In this document: piece by piece, positions 21,364 to 29,171 of the stretch | Position numbering within the stretch: the stretch's first letter is position 1 | Layout of the letters: each line of letters begins with the position of its first letter | From: JAAYHC01 sp964483175 | GTDB lineage: Bacteria > Bacillota > UBA5301 | Length of the DNA stretch: 29,171 nucleotides | Assembly: GCA_964483175.1 (NCBI GenBank) | Contig: CAZAAT010000025.1 | Coordinates: 1-29,171, forward strand | Direction: 5' to 3' | The notes under the pieces: model-generated | What the model was told of the DNA's origin: nothing | The model's database searches: none | What the model saw: only the letters and a program-made list of their open reading frames with translations | Position numbers and translations under genes: made by a program

Positions 21364-23496
21364 TCATTCGCTAATAGCTACCAGTTCTTTTTCAGACTGG
21401 CTTTTTCTGGCCAAACGTCTCTGGATTAAGGCGATCTCCAATACATCAAGAATCAGCGAAACCGTACCATCACCGAGAATTGCCGCCCCGGCAAATCCTT
21501 CGACATCCTTGATCAACTTATCCAGCGACTTGATTACTATCTCCTGCTGGCCGATAAGGTCGTCCACCATTAACCCTATCCGCCGCCCTGCGGTCTTGGT
21601 TACCACCATCGTCCGCTTGTCGGTCTCTTCGTGACAACAATCGGGAACCTCAAACAGCTTGGAAAGATCTACGGCTGGGATAACTTGTCCGCGATAAAGG
21701 ATATATTGTTGATCCTGAACCATCTTGAGGTCTGCAGGGCTAATGTTTATGATCTCTTCGATATTCTCAAGTGGCAAGGCATAAACTTCTGAATGCCCTA
21801 ATTTTACGAGCAGCGCTTGGATTATCGCCAAAGTCAAGGGTAGTTTAATACTAAAAGTTGATCCCTGGCCAGGTTTGCTCTCTAGGTCTACACTACCATT
21901 AAGGGCCTGAATTTTGGAGGCAACCACATCAAGGCCTACTCCGCGTCCGGAGACATCCGTAATCTTCTCGGCGGTACTAAACCCAGATTTAAATAGCAAC
22001 TTGGCAATTTCCTCATCATTTAAGGAAGAAGCGTCTTCTTCATCGATAATCCCTCTTTGGATGGCCTTGCGCTTAATTTTTTCATAATCAATGCCCGCAC
22101 CGTCATCACTGATCTGCACCACAACTTGGTTTCCTTCATGTCGAGCTGACAGCCGCACCATTCCAGCTTTGGGTTTTCCATGTCGCTCGCGAACCTCCGG
22201 GGCTTCGATGCCATGGTCGACTGCATTACGCAACAGGTGAATCAACGGGTCTCCTATCTCATCAACTACCGACCTATCGAGCTCGGTATCCGCACCATCG
22301 ATAATTAGGTTGATCTCTTTACCAAGTTCACGAGAGAGATCGCGAACCATTCGCGGAAAGCGGCTAAAGACCTGATCTATCGGCACCATGCGGGCTTTCA
22401 TCACCAAACTTTGGAGATCGGTGGTGATTTGCGCTAATTGCCCAATTGTTTCGTTGAAGACCGAAGATTTGATCTCAATGCCGATTTGGGCCAACCGACT
22501 ACGGTTGATTACCAACTCTGCTACCAAATTCATCAGACTATCCAGTTTTTCAATGTCCACCCGGACCGTTTGGCGAACTTTGCTCTTATGCAATACCTGG
22601 GTAGCATGTTCTTTGGAAGCATTCGCATCCTTCTGTCTGTGTTCAGCTTCCCCGCGTTGCTCTGAACTCCCGGCCTGATCAGAGACCTGCTCCGACTGCG
22701 GCGTGGATTCCATTGGAACCGGATATGGGATGATTTCAACTTTTTCAATTTCGGAAATATGCTTAATAATCGAGCCAACTTCATCGAGATTGAGATAAGA
22801 AAGAAATACCACCTCAAAGGAGCGATCAAAATTCTCCTCCTCCAGGTCGGCGAGTGACGGCACAACCCGGATAACTTGGCCCCGCTCTTCTAGGTTGCGA
22901 ATCACCAGATAAGCCCGGGCTGATTTCAATATACAATTACGATCCAAATAGACTTTTATTTGTAGCGGATTCAGCCCTTTGGAAATTTCCTCCCTCATTT
23001 CGTCCAATTCTTGTTCCGTCAAAGGGATTAGGCTGAGATCAGGCTCGGGCTCGGCAGGAGCAGCCGCCGATTGGGGCTGATCAGCCGTGGCTGCTACTTC
23101 AAAGCGAGCCGGCCGATTGCCTTCAAGGTGAGCCTGGAGCTCGGTAATTAAATGCTCTACATCGGGCAAACCGCCTTCGTCGGCGGTAATAGCGGTCAGA
23201 AATTCTTCTAACGAATCCAAACACTTAAACAAAGTATCCATGGTTTCTGGAGTAACTTTGATTTCATGGTGCCGGATTTTATCGAAGACGTTCTCCATCG
23301 AATGAGTGAGCTCAGCGATGTTTTCAAAGCCCATCGTTGCTGACATGCCTTTAAGCGTATGGGCTGCCCGGAAGATAGCCTCAATGGTCTGTTCGTTCTC
23401 CGGATCCTGCTCCAAAGCTAGTAGTCCATCATTCATTGCCTGAACATGTTCTTTGGCTTCGTCGATAAAGATACCTAGGTATTGCGACATATCCAT
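21364..23496 (-). CDS. cheA: Chemotaxis histidine kinase CheA
   Basis: Receptor-coupled kinase that phosphorylates CheY and CheB. The 710 residues show domains in the usual order. The HPt (P1) domain has phospho-His 46 in AAHTLKGMS. A Pro/Ala/Gln-rich linker follows. P2 response-regulator docking is at about residues 175-260. P3 dimerisation begins KVRQTVRVDIEKLDSLMNLV. The P4 kinase has its N box HLLRNAVDHGIE and G boxes DDGAGIDYEKI and GRGVGLDVVASKI. The C-terminal CheW-like P5 domain ends the protein. ATG 23496 has no strong Shine-Dalgarno sequence. It starts 20 nt after cheW, directly beside a perfect inverted repeat (23502..23520). Confidence 0.96.
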   Translation of the reverse strand: MDMSQYLGIFIDEAKEHVQAMNDGLLALEQDPENEQTIEAIFRAAHTLKGMSATMGFENIAELTHSMENVFDKIRHHEIKVTPETMDTLFKCLDSLEEFLTAITADEGGLPDVEHLITELQAHLEGNRPARFEVAATADQPQSAAAPAEPEPDLSLIPLTEQELDEMREEISKGLNPLQIKVYLDRNCILKSARAYLVIRNLEERGQVIRVVPSLADLEEENFDRSFEVVFLSYLNLDEVGSIIKHISEIEKVEIIPYPVPMESTPQSEQVSDQAGSSEQRGEAEHRQKDANASKEHATQVLHKSKVRQTVRVDIEKLDSLMNLVAELVINRSRLAQIGIEIKSSVFNETIGQLAQITTDLQSLVMKARMVPIDQVFSRFPRMVRDLSRELGKEINLIIDGADTELDRSVVDEIGDPLIHLLRNAVDHGIEAPEVRERHGKPKAGMVRLSARHEGNQVVVQISDDGAGIDYEKIKRKAIQRGIIDEEDASSLNDEEIAKLLFKSGFSTAEKITDVSGRGVGLDVVASKIQALNGSVDLESKPGQGSTFSIKLPLTLAIIQALLVKLGHSEVYALPLENIEEIINISPADLKMVQDQQYILYRGQVIPAVDLSKLFEVPDCCHEETDKRTMVVTKTAGRRIGLMVDDLIGQQEIVIKSLDKLIKDVEGFAGAAILGDGTVSLILDVLEIALIQRRLARKSQSEKELVAISE

Positions 23497-23501
23497 ATGC
23501 T

Positions 23502-23520
23502 ATAGCACCGGCGGTGCTAT
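23502..23520. repeat. Perfect 9-bp inverted repeat between cheW and cheA
   Basis: ATAGCACCG and CGGTGCTAT around a single central G. It covers the cheW stop codon and ends about 6 nt before cheA. As RNA it can form a 7-bp stem with a 5-nt loop. It contains the only SD-like bases (GGTG) ahead of cheA, so it might influence coupling between the two genes. Confidence 0.7.
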
Positions 23521-23990
23521 CTCACCTGCCTTTCGCCAGCGGTGGTTTCGTCCATGCTTAACAGAGCCTCCAAATCCAAGAGGCTCATCAATCGTTCTTC
23601 GATTTTAACGATACCTTTAATATACTTCTGGCTAGTATCACCGATCATCACCGAAGGCGGCTCAATATCATTAACATCCACCTCCGTGGTTTCTGTCACA
23701 TCATCAGCCAGGATACCTATGGTGTGGTCTTCAGTAGCCACCTCCACGATAATTTGAGCGGTCTGGCTGGTTGAACCAAGTCCTAATCGACGCAATAGGT
23801 CGATCGCCGGAACAATTTTACCGCGTAAATTAAAAACTCCTAATATAAAATCGGGAGCATGGGGGACTCTGGTTATCTCAGCTCGGTCAATTATCTCCTG
23901 CACTTGTTCTATGCCAACAGCGTACTCAAGCCCGCCAACTTTAAATACCACGATTTGGACGATCTGCATTGGCTTGTCCCCTTCCGTCAT
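23517..23990 (-). CDS. cheW: Chemotaxis coupling protein CheW
   Basis: Scaffold that links chemoreceptors to CheA. The 157 residues form one CheW domain: VVFKVGGLEYAVGIEQVQEI at the start, then VPHAPDFILGVFNLRGKIVPAIDL (the conserved NLRG motif) and GILADDVTE in the middle. Start ATG 23990 has AGGAGA upstream; ATG 23969, with AAGGGG 8 nt upstream, is nearly as good and would remove seven residues. It is the first of the cheW-cheA-cheB run and lies 50 nt after the MATE gene. Confidence 0.94.
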   Translation of the reverse strand: MTEGDKPMQIVQIVVFKVGGLEYAVGIEQVQEIIDRAEITRVPHAPDFILGVFNLRGKIVPAIDLLRRLGLGSTSQTAQIIVEVATEDHTIGILADDVTETTEVDVNDIEPPSVMIGDTSQKYIKGIVKIEERLMSLLDLEALLSMDETTAGERQVR

Positions 23991-24040
23991 AAATTCCTAT
24001 CTCCTGACATTTTTCGGCAAGAACCGTAGAAATCCTCCCT

Positions 24041-25447
24041 TTAGACAGCCAACTGTTTCCACCCGCCATGGCGAAATCTAAACATAAATAATATTGTTCT
24101 GATAATCAGATCAGCGGTCATCGCATACCAAGCCCCGGCCAAGCCCAACCCCAAGGTAATTCCTAGAAAATATGCTAACGGCACACGAAAGCCCCAAACG
24201 CCAGCAGCCATGATATACATGACAAATTTGGTATCTCCGGCGCCGCGCAAGCCACCGGAGATCACCATAGTCCAGGCCAGGGCTGGTTGGCTAATCGCCA
24301 CTATTCGCAAGGCCACACTGGCTAAGGGAATAACAGCTGGATCCGAAGTAAATAACTTGATAATCGGTTCTGCCCAGAGAAAAAAGATGATCCCCATGAT
24401 GCCCATAATAGTCATCGCGGTCTTACCGGCTTCTGTCACAGAAATTTCTGCTCGTTGCGCTTCTTTCGCTCCAAGATTTTGCCCGACTAAAGTCATTGCT
24501 GCCAACCCAAAACCCGAGCCAGGCATAAAGGAAAGTGATTCCGCTGTCAAAGCGATGGCGTGGGCAGCAAGAACTGTAGTGCCCATTCCGGCCACAATCA
24601 TTCCATACAGTAATTGCCCGGCTCTCAGCACGAACTGCTCCACGGCTGCCGGAACACCTATGCTCATCACCCGCTTAATTACCGGCCAATCGGGGTAATA
24701 GCGATCCTTTATAGACAAGCGCAACCTTGGATTGTATCCCTTGAACAAAATTATCAGCACAATAATTCCGCCCACCACACGCGAAATGGCAGTAGCCAAA
24801 GCTGCACCGGGAACACCTAGCGCCGGAAAGCCAAATTTGCCGAAGATCAACAGGTAGTTGCCAACGATATTGAGGAGGTTCACCAAACCGGTGACCCACA
24901 TCGGAGTTTTGGTGTCACCAGCACCGCGTAGGATGCCATTGACAACCAACATGATCATTGACAAGGGCATTGAATACGCTACAATTTCGAGGTACTTTCC
25001 GCCCAAGATCACAACTTCCTGATCAGATTGCTCGCCAAAGATTAACATCCATTCTGTCAGGGGTTCAGCCCAAAGCACCCCGCACAGACCGACGACTACA
25101 CCCAAAAACGCCACGACGGCCAGTGATTGTCTGGCAATCAGGTTGGCTTCTTTCGGTTCATCGGCACCGATATGCCGAGCAACCAAGGCTGTAGCACCGG
25201 TACTGATCGCGGCGAAGATGGCGATGGACAAGTTAACCAAACGGTTGGTAATCTCCACCGAGGCCAGTGCTGCCGCTCCCAGCCTCCCAACCATGACCAT
25301 GTCGGCTATGCCGACACTCATTTGCAACAGCATTTCAATTACTGCCGGCCAAGCCAAAAGCAGAACACTCCGGCGTACCTCTGACTTCACTTGCGGTGAA
25401 GCACTTACCGGAGCGTTCGGCTCACGACTCATTGTTTCGCCTGCCAT
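24041..25447 (-). CDS. MATE family efflux transporter
   Basis: A cation- or proton-coupled exporter of drugs or metabolites in the cytoplasmic membrane; substrate unknown. The 468 residues have about 12 predicted membrane segments in two similar halves. Each half shows the typical motif: WPAVIEMLLQMSVGIADMVMVGRLG (split at about residue 34) and GVPAAVEQFVLRAGQLLYG. The internal phrases ILRGAGDTKTP and GLRGAGDTKFV recur in both halves. The first 25 residues are hydrophilic. ATG 25447 has AAGAGGAG 10 nt upstream. It follows the CPBP gene by 16 nt, so both are probably cotranscribed. Confidence 0.94.
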   Translation of the reverse strand: MAGETMSREPNAPVSASPQVKSEVRRSVLLLAWPAVIEMLLQMSVGIADMVMVGRLGAAALASVEITNRLVNLSIAIFAAISTGATALVARHIGADEPKEANLIARQSLAVVAFLGVVVGLCGVLWAEPLTEWMLIFGEQSDQEVVILGGKYLEIVAYSMPLSMIMLVVNGILRGAGDTKTPMWVTGLVNLLNIVGNYLLIFGKFGFPALGVPGAALATAISRVVGGIIVLIILFKGYNPRLRLSIKDRYYPDWPVIKRVMSIGVPAAVEQFVLRAGQLLYGMIVAGMGTTVLAAHAIALTAESLSFMPGSGFGLAAMTLVGQNLGAKEAQRAEISVTEAGKTAMTIMGIMGIIFFLWAEPIIKLFTSDPAVIPLASVALRIVAISQPALAWTMVISGGLRGAGDTKFVMYIMAAGVWGFRVPLAYFLGITLGLGLAGAWYAMTADLIIRTILFMFRFRHGGWKQLAV

Positions 25448-25463
25448 AAACTAACCGCTCCTC

Positions 25464-26228
25464 TTAATGAAAGAAAAGGCCTGCTACTACTGAGATCAAA
25501 TTAATTAGTGCATGTCCTATCACACCAGGCCAGATTGATTGGAAATGTTTAGCGATATACCCAAGTCCAATTCCAACAGCAAAGATTGGTAGAAACTCGA
25601 CGACGTATCCGTGCATCAAGGTGAACAATAAGGCAGTGGCAAAGACCGCTCCCCGACCGCCGTACCGTTCCTTAAAGACCTGAAAAGCAAAACCGCGGAA
25701 AAAGACCTCTTCGGCTAATGGAACAAGAAATACAAACAATAAGATTAACAGGGTAATCGAAACAGGATCACGCCCAAGTTCAAATAAGCTAGCAACTTGC
25801 TGAGTCTCCTCGGCCAAAACCTTAGTAAGCTCTTCCTGCCCTAAAAACACGGAAAAAAATAGAAAAGATATCTGTTCTGCCATTATTTGAGCCCAAAAAA
25901 GCCCTGCCCCCCATAATAGACCGGAAGCAATGGTCTTGACTATCGGAACCCGGTTGATGCCTAAGACTGAAAGCGGCCGGCCATACCCGCGCCGAACGGA
26001 TGCCACCGTCAACCAAAGTAAAGCCAGCTCCTGTAAGAAAAGGGCCGGTAACAGAGTTGTCTCTTGTAGTTGTTCTAAAGTAAACTCGATCCCTCTAACC
26101 TGGTAGCTAAACTTTACCGCCCATACAGAAATTAACGGAACAATGAGCATGGCTAGAACCAGGATAGTAAAAACATCCAGTAACCGCCAACTACGTTTTT
26201 GTGCTGGTAATAGCGGAAAATCCGGCAA
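25464..26228 (-). CDS. CPBP (CaaX-type) intramembrane metalloprotease
   Basis: A membrane protein of 254 residues with about seven hydrophobic segments. The CPBP (Abi/Rce1-like) motifs lie in the C-terminal half: PLAEEVFFRGFAF (EExxxR), TLMHG (the second-motif histidine) and GVIGHALINL. All putative zinc or catalytic residues are present. Substrate and role are unknown; relatives act in prenyl-protein processing, bacteriocin self-immunity or signalling. The start is TTG 26228 with AAGGA about 10 nt upstream; no ATG is in frame ahead of it. It lies behind guaB and a hairpin and ahead of the MATE gene. Confidence 0.9.
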   Translation of the reverse strand: MPDFPLLPAQKRSWRLLDVFTILVLAMLIVPLISVWAVKFSYQVRGIEFTLEQLQETTLLPALFLQELALLWLTVASVRRGYGRPLSVLGINRVPIVKTIASGLLWGAGLFWAQIMAEQISFLFFSVFLGQEELTKVLAEETQQVASLFELGRDPVSITLLILLFVFLVPLAEEVFFRGFAFQVFKERYGGRGAVFATALLFTLMHGYVVEFLPIFAVGIGLGYIAKHFQSIWPGVIGHALINLISVVAGLFFH

Positions 26229-26251
26229 TGGCGCATCATCCTTAAAATAGT

Positions 26252-26269
26252 GGCCGGGTTTCCCCGGCC
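26252..26269 (-). terminator. Probable terminator after guaB
   Basis: A 7-bp GGCCGGG/CCCGGCC stem with a GAAA tetraloop on the minus strand, about 50 nt after the guaB stop, followed by ACTATTTT. The stem is very strong but the T tract is short, so leak-through into the CPBP gene is possible. No good promoter was seen between it and that gene. Confidence 0.55.
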
Positions 26270-26319
26270 CACAACTAAGATATTCGCGTATTTAATAACT
26301 TATCCCTGCTGACAACGGA

Positions 26320-27783
26320 TTAGCGCACACTGTAGTTAGGTGCTTCCTTGGTAATTTGAATATTATGAGGATGGCTTTCTTGAAGACCGGCTGCAGTAAT
26401 CCGGATAAACTTGGGTTTCGTCTTCAACTCGGCAATTGTCTTAACTCCACAGTAGCCCATCCCGGAGCGAAGGCCACCAATGAGCTGAAAGATACTATCG
26501 GCCACCGAACCTTTGTACGGAACCCGGCCTTCAATACCTTCAGGTACCAATTTGGTCTCGCTATCCTGGAAATAGCGATCGCGGCTACCAGCCTTCATAG
26601 CTCCAAGCGAGCCCATGCCGCGATAAACTTTGTAGCTGCGCCCTTGATAAATTTCCAACTCGCCTGGGCTCTCATCTGTCCCGGCCAGGAGGCTGCCCAT
26701 CATCACTACATCAGCACCGACTCCGATCGCCTTGACAATATCGCCGGAGAACTTAACTCCACCGTCGGCAATAATCGGAATGCCGGTCTTGGCCGCTTCT
26801 TCGGCACAGGCCATAATGGCGGTAACCTGTGGCACACCGATGCCTGCCACAACCCTGGTCGTACAGATTGAACCAGGACCAATTCCTACTTTCACACAGT
26901 CTGCTCCAGCAGCAACCATATCCTTAACCGCTTCACCGGTAGCAACATTTCCACCGATAAGATCGACGTCAGGGTATTTCTCCTTAATCTGAGAGACAGC
27001 TTGCAAGACGCGAACCGAGTGGCCATGCGCAGTATCGACAACAATCGCATCAACGCCGGCCTCAACCAAGGCAGAAACTCGTTCGAGCATATCTTGACCG
27101 ATCCCGACAGCGGCCGCGACACGCAGGCGTCCCTTAGAATCTTTGGCCGCATTAGGGTATTTAATGGCCTTTTCGATATCCTTAATGGTGATCAGCCCTT
27201 TAAGATGGTTGGCTTCATCAACTAAGGGAAGTTTTTCGATCCGATGCTGACCGAGAATGCGCTTGGCCTCATCGAGAGTGGTGTTGACCGGAGCGGTAAT
27301 CAACCCTTCTTTGGTCATGATATTCTCGATGGGCTGCTCATAATTCTCTTCGAACTTGAGATCCCGGTTTGTCAGGATGCCGACTAGTTTACCTTCTTCA
27401 TCAGTTATCGGTACCCCGGAGATCCGATATTTTTCCATCAAAGCAAGGGCATCAGCAACCTGGTGCTGCGGCGACAGAAAAATTGGATCAACAATGATCC
27501 CACTCTCGGATCTTTTGACCTTATCAACCTCTGCAGCCTGTTCTTCGATGGGCATATTCTTATGAATGACCCCGATGCCACCTTCGCGGGCCATCGCGAT
27601 CGCCATACGGGATTCCGTAACAGTATCCATGCCTGCGCTCATCAGCGGTATGTTCAGCCTAATCCGCTTGGTTAAATTGGTTGAAGTATCTACCTCTCGC
27701 GGTAAGACCTCCGATTTTGCCGGAACGAGTAAAATATCGTCAAAGGTTAAACCCTCTCCATAATAACGGCTAGAAAAATCCAT
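26320..27783 (-). CDS. guaB: Inosine-5'-monophosphate dehydrogenase
   Basis: Oxidises IMP to XMP with NAD, the committed step to GMP. The 487 residues show the TIM barrel interrupted by a CBS pair (about residues 92-205, including GVPITDEEGKLVGILTNRD and LPLVDEANHLKGLITIKD). The catalytic cysteine is in GIGPGSICTTRVV. The mobile flap is GSRDRYFQDSETKLVPEGIEG. Start ATG 27783 has AAGGAGG 6 nt upstream. It has its own promoter and a 27-nt leader with no room for a purine riboswitch. Confidence 0.98.
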   Translation of the reverse strand: MDFSSRYYGEGLTFDDILLVPAKSEVLPREVDTSTNLTKRIRLNIPLMSAGMDTVTESRMAIAMAREGGIGVIHKNMPIEEQAAEVDKVKRSESGIIVDPIFLSPQHQVADALALMEKYRISGVPITDEEGKLVGILTNRDLKFEENYEQPIENIMTKEGLITAPVNTTLDEAKRILGQHRIEKLPLVDEANHLKGLITIKDIEKAIKYPNAAKDSKGRLRVAAAVGIGQDMLERVSALVEAGVDAIVVDTAHGHSVRVLQAVSQIKEKYPDVDLIGGNVATGEAVKDMVAAGADCVKVGIGPGSICTTRVVAGIGVPQVTAIMACAEEAAKTGIPIIADGGVKFSGDIVKAIGVGADVVMMGSLLAGTDESPGELEIYQGRSYKVYRGMGSLGAMKAGSRDRYFQDSETKLVPEGIEGRVPYKGSVADSIFQLIGGLRSGMGYCGVKTIAELKTKPKFIRITAAGLQESHPHNIQITKEAPNYSVR

Positions 27784-27816
27784 CGTAACCCTCCTTGTCC
27801 TCCAAAGTTTCTCGTA

Positions 27817-27845
27817 ATCATAACAGAATTAGCCCTGATCGTCAA
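27817..27845 (-). promoter_or_regulatory. guaB promoter
   Basis: On the minus strand TTGACG (27845..27840) and TATGAT (27822..27817) are 17 nt apart, each matching 5 of 6. The -35 hexamer contains the stop codon of the DUF362 gene, the same arrangement as the T-box promoter inside the end of gltX. Confidence 0.75.
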
Positions 27846-28966
27846 CGGGATTCGAACAGCCGACTTAGCCAACTCGTCTTGATCTTGATCGCTCCATGTG
27901 GACACAATTCCTGACAACAATAACAGCGGATGCAATCCGTATAGTCGAAGTTTGCCTTGTGATTAATAATACTAATCACCTGCGGAGGACAAGAATGCGC
28001 ACAGACCTCGCACCCGAGACAGAGCTCCGGAACCAGAACCGGTTTGGCAGTCAAGAGACTGGTCAAACGACGCAAGATAAAGTCAGGCAGATTAACCGAG
28101 ACACCCCTGGTATCAGGGGGGAGCTTAAACCGGCCGGCTAATCCGAACGACTCCGGAGTTTCGCCGACTACCAACACCTCCTCGGGATTCAAAAGCCCAA
28201 AGCGAATCGCTGAGCGGACTGTCGGTATCTGTCCGGCGGATAAACCAATGAGCTGACCGGCAACCAGATCACAACTGTGACCGTCAGCAGAGATCAGCAA
28301 ACTCTCGACCCGGCGGGGCTCACCATTACGTGGACCGGCTCCCTCCATACCTACGATCCCATCAATTACCACTAAATCGGGAGCAACAGCTGAATAAATA
28401 TCTACCAACAATCCGGCGAAATCTTGAATTTCTGACATGCGTAGGTGAAACTGAGCTTTCCGTTTGCCAGGAATGCACCCAAATAGGTTCTTGACCGCTC
28501 CGGTATACCTAGTCAGACCATGTGTTTTCAGCTTGGCTACCGAAACAATAAAATCCGCCTCAACAACCGGCTTGGCCAATGGTAGTTTCTTGACTATGCG
28601 GCCAGCGGGGACGTCCACCTCTACAACTTCGGAAAAGTCAACCAACTCCGATCCGGTGGCAGCAACTACATCAAGGATGCCAGCGTGTTTGGCAGCTCTG
28701 GGCAGGCTCTCTACCGCCGGCGAATCACCAACAAAGACCTTTGCCCCTTGTTCCTGGAACAGCTTGATCAAAACTTTTACCACCAGCGGGTGAGTGCAGA
28801 CAGCCGACTCCGGAGGAACAGCCGCCAGTAAATTAGGCTTAATCAAGACATTTTTCCCAGATAGATCCGGCAGTGGGTAATTGATTAGCTCAAGAGCCCG
28901 CTCAACCTGGGCTCTAATTAGCTCTTCCTGATACTCAGAACAACGCATTAAGGCGACTTTGGCCAC
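27842..28966 (-). CDS. DUF362 domain protein with 2x[4Fe-4S] ferredoxin tail
   Basis: A 374-residue cytoplasmic iron-sulfur protein of unknown role. Residues 1-300 are the DUF362 domain (KNVLIKPNLLAAVPPESAVCTHP, then VSVAKLKTHGLTRYTGAVKN, LVVIDGIVGMEGAGPRNGEPRR). Residues about 312-365 hold two classical cluster motifs, CLGCEVCAHSCP and CIRCYCCQELCP. The tail is basic (KIKTSWLSRLFESR). The start is GTG 28966 with GGAGGA about 6 nt upstream. It is common in anaerobes, which supports an anaerobic host. guaB follows from its own promoter. An electron-transfer role is inferred from the clusters only. Confidence 0.93.
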   Translation of the reverse strand: MAKVALMRCSEYQEELIRAQVERALELINYPLPDLSGKNVLIKPNLLAAVPPESAVCTHPLVVKVLIKLFQEQGAKVFVGDSPAVESLPRAAKHAGILDVVAATGSELVDFSEVVEVDVPAGRIVKKLPLAKPVVEADFIVSVAKLKTHGLTRYTGAVKNLFGCIPGKRKAQFHLRMSEIQDFAGLLVDIYSAVAPDLVVIDGIVGMEGAGPRNGEPRRVESLLISADGHSCDLVAGQLIGLSAGQIPTVRSAIRFGLLNPEEVLVVGETPESFGLAGRFKLPPDTRGVSVNLPDFILRRLTSLLTAKPVLVPELCLGCEVCAHSCPPQVISIINHKANFDYTDCIRCYCCQELCPHGAIKIKTSWLSRLFESR

Positions 28967-29033
28967 GTTTCTCCTCCATGACGGGATTGCTAAGAAATTC
29001 GCCCTACAGCCTCCGTACTCCTTTTTCAGGTTG

Positions 29034-29062
29034 TTGACAAGTGGCTTTAAACGTGGTATTGT
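29034..29062 (+). promoter_or_regulatory. Promoter for tRNA-Arg
   Basis: TTGACA (29034..29039) and TATTGT (29057..29062), 17 nt apart, with a TGG just ahead of the -10. Predicted start near 29069, about 43 nt before the tRNA. Confidence 0.6.
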
Positions 29063-29111
29063 ATATTTTGCTTCGAGAAAAAGAAATCTACAATATTATC
29101 ATGATTATCGT

Positions 29112-29171
29112 GCGCCTATAGCTCAGAGGATAGAGCACCGGCCTCCGGAGCCGGGAGCACAGGTTCGAGTC
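29112..29171 (+). tRNA. tRNA-Arg (anticodon CCG), 3' end cut by the window edge
   Basis: Acceptor strand GCGCCTA, TA, D arm GCTC/GAGC, anticodon stem CCGGC/GCCGG around CTCCGGA, giving anticodon CCG (Arg, reads CGG), variable region, then CAGGT-TCGAGTC of the T arm. The acceptor 3' strand lies outside the window. It is divergent from the DUF362 gene. Confidence 0.93.

Noticed and set aside
24210..24698. Open frame of 162 codons on the plus strand
   Set aside because: Antisense to the MATE gene; hydrophobic pattern is the mirror of its membrane segments.
26356..26871. Open frame of 171 codons on the plus strand
   Set aside because: Antisense to the catalytic half of guaB; no family features and no start signals.
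27784..27841. Possible purine riboswitch ahead of guaB
   Set aside because: Only 58 nt, mostly promoter and ribosome-binding site; no room for an aptamer.
1..29171. Mobile elements, prophage, CRISPR or defence system
   Set aside because: No transposase, integrase, direct-repeat array or cas-like gene was seen; gene order is that of a conserved chromosomal core.

Overview
The window reads as a chromosomal stretch of a spore-forming, motile member of the Firmicutes, most like the Clostridia in the broad sense (Peptococcaceae, Moorella or Syntrophomonas type). Evidence: a SigH (Spo0H) orthologue; the conserved Firmicute block ctsR-mcsA-mcsB-clpC-radA-disA-yacL-ispD-ispF-gltX-cysE-cysS-mrnC-rlmB-sigH; a cysteine T-box leader; a flavin-dependent thymidylate synthase (ThyX); and a cheW-cheA-cheB set. 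I cannot name a genus. There is no sign of phage, insertion sequence or CRISPR. Apart from two genes and the last tRNA, everything lies on the minus strand, so transcription runs from high to low coordinates.

Layout from high to low coordinates. A tRNA-Arg(CCG) starts at the right edge on the plus strand. Divergent from it are a DUF362/ferredoxin protein and guaB, the latter with its own promoter. Then come a CPBP membrane protease, a MATE transporter and cheW-cheA-cheB. A plus-strand YigZ/IMPACT gene (19697..20305) is convergent with cheB and divergent from a COG2509-type FAD protein. The protein quality-control operon follows: ctsR-mcsA-mcsB-clpC, a small DUF2007-like gene, radA and disA. 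A second plus-strand gene (10490..10888, Cys-rich, unknown function) is convergent with disA and divergent from carD. After carD come yacL, ispD, ispF, a CBS-domain protein with a HutP-like C-terminal half, and gltX. A promoter inside the end of gltX starts a roughly 280-nt cysteine T-box leader. This leader controls an overlapping five-gene unit, cysE-cysS-mrnC-thyX-rlmB. sigH, with its own promoter, and a tRNA-Thr(TGT) close the left side.

Functionally the window combines proteostasis (CtsR/McsA/McsB/ClpC), genome integrity and c-di-AMP signalling (RadA, DisA), isoprenoid precursor synthesis (IspD, IspF), tRNA charging and cysteine supply (GltX, CysS, CysE), purine and thymidylate synthesis (GuaB, ThyX), rRNA maturation (Mini-III, RlmB), chemotaxis and sporulation control.

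The most unusual signal is in the start codons. Two well-conserved genes, ispD and ctsR, have no ATG, GTG or TTG that would give a full-length protein. Each instead has a GGGGGG Shine-Dalgarno tract exactly 7 nt before an AUA (ispD) or AUC (ctsR) codon, at the position where the family's N-terminus is expected. yacL may use CUG. G5-G6 tracts also serve as ribosome-binding sites for several other genes. The second notable feature is the CBS-HutP-like fusion protein, which lacks the histidines that HutP uses for its ligand.
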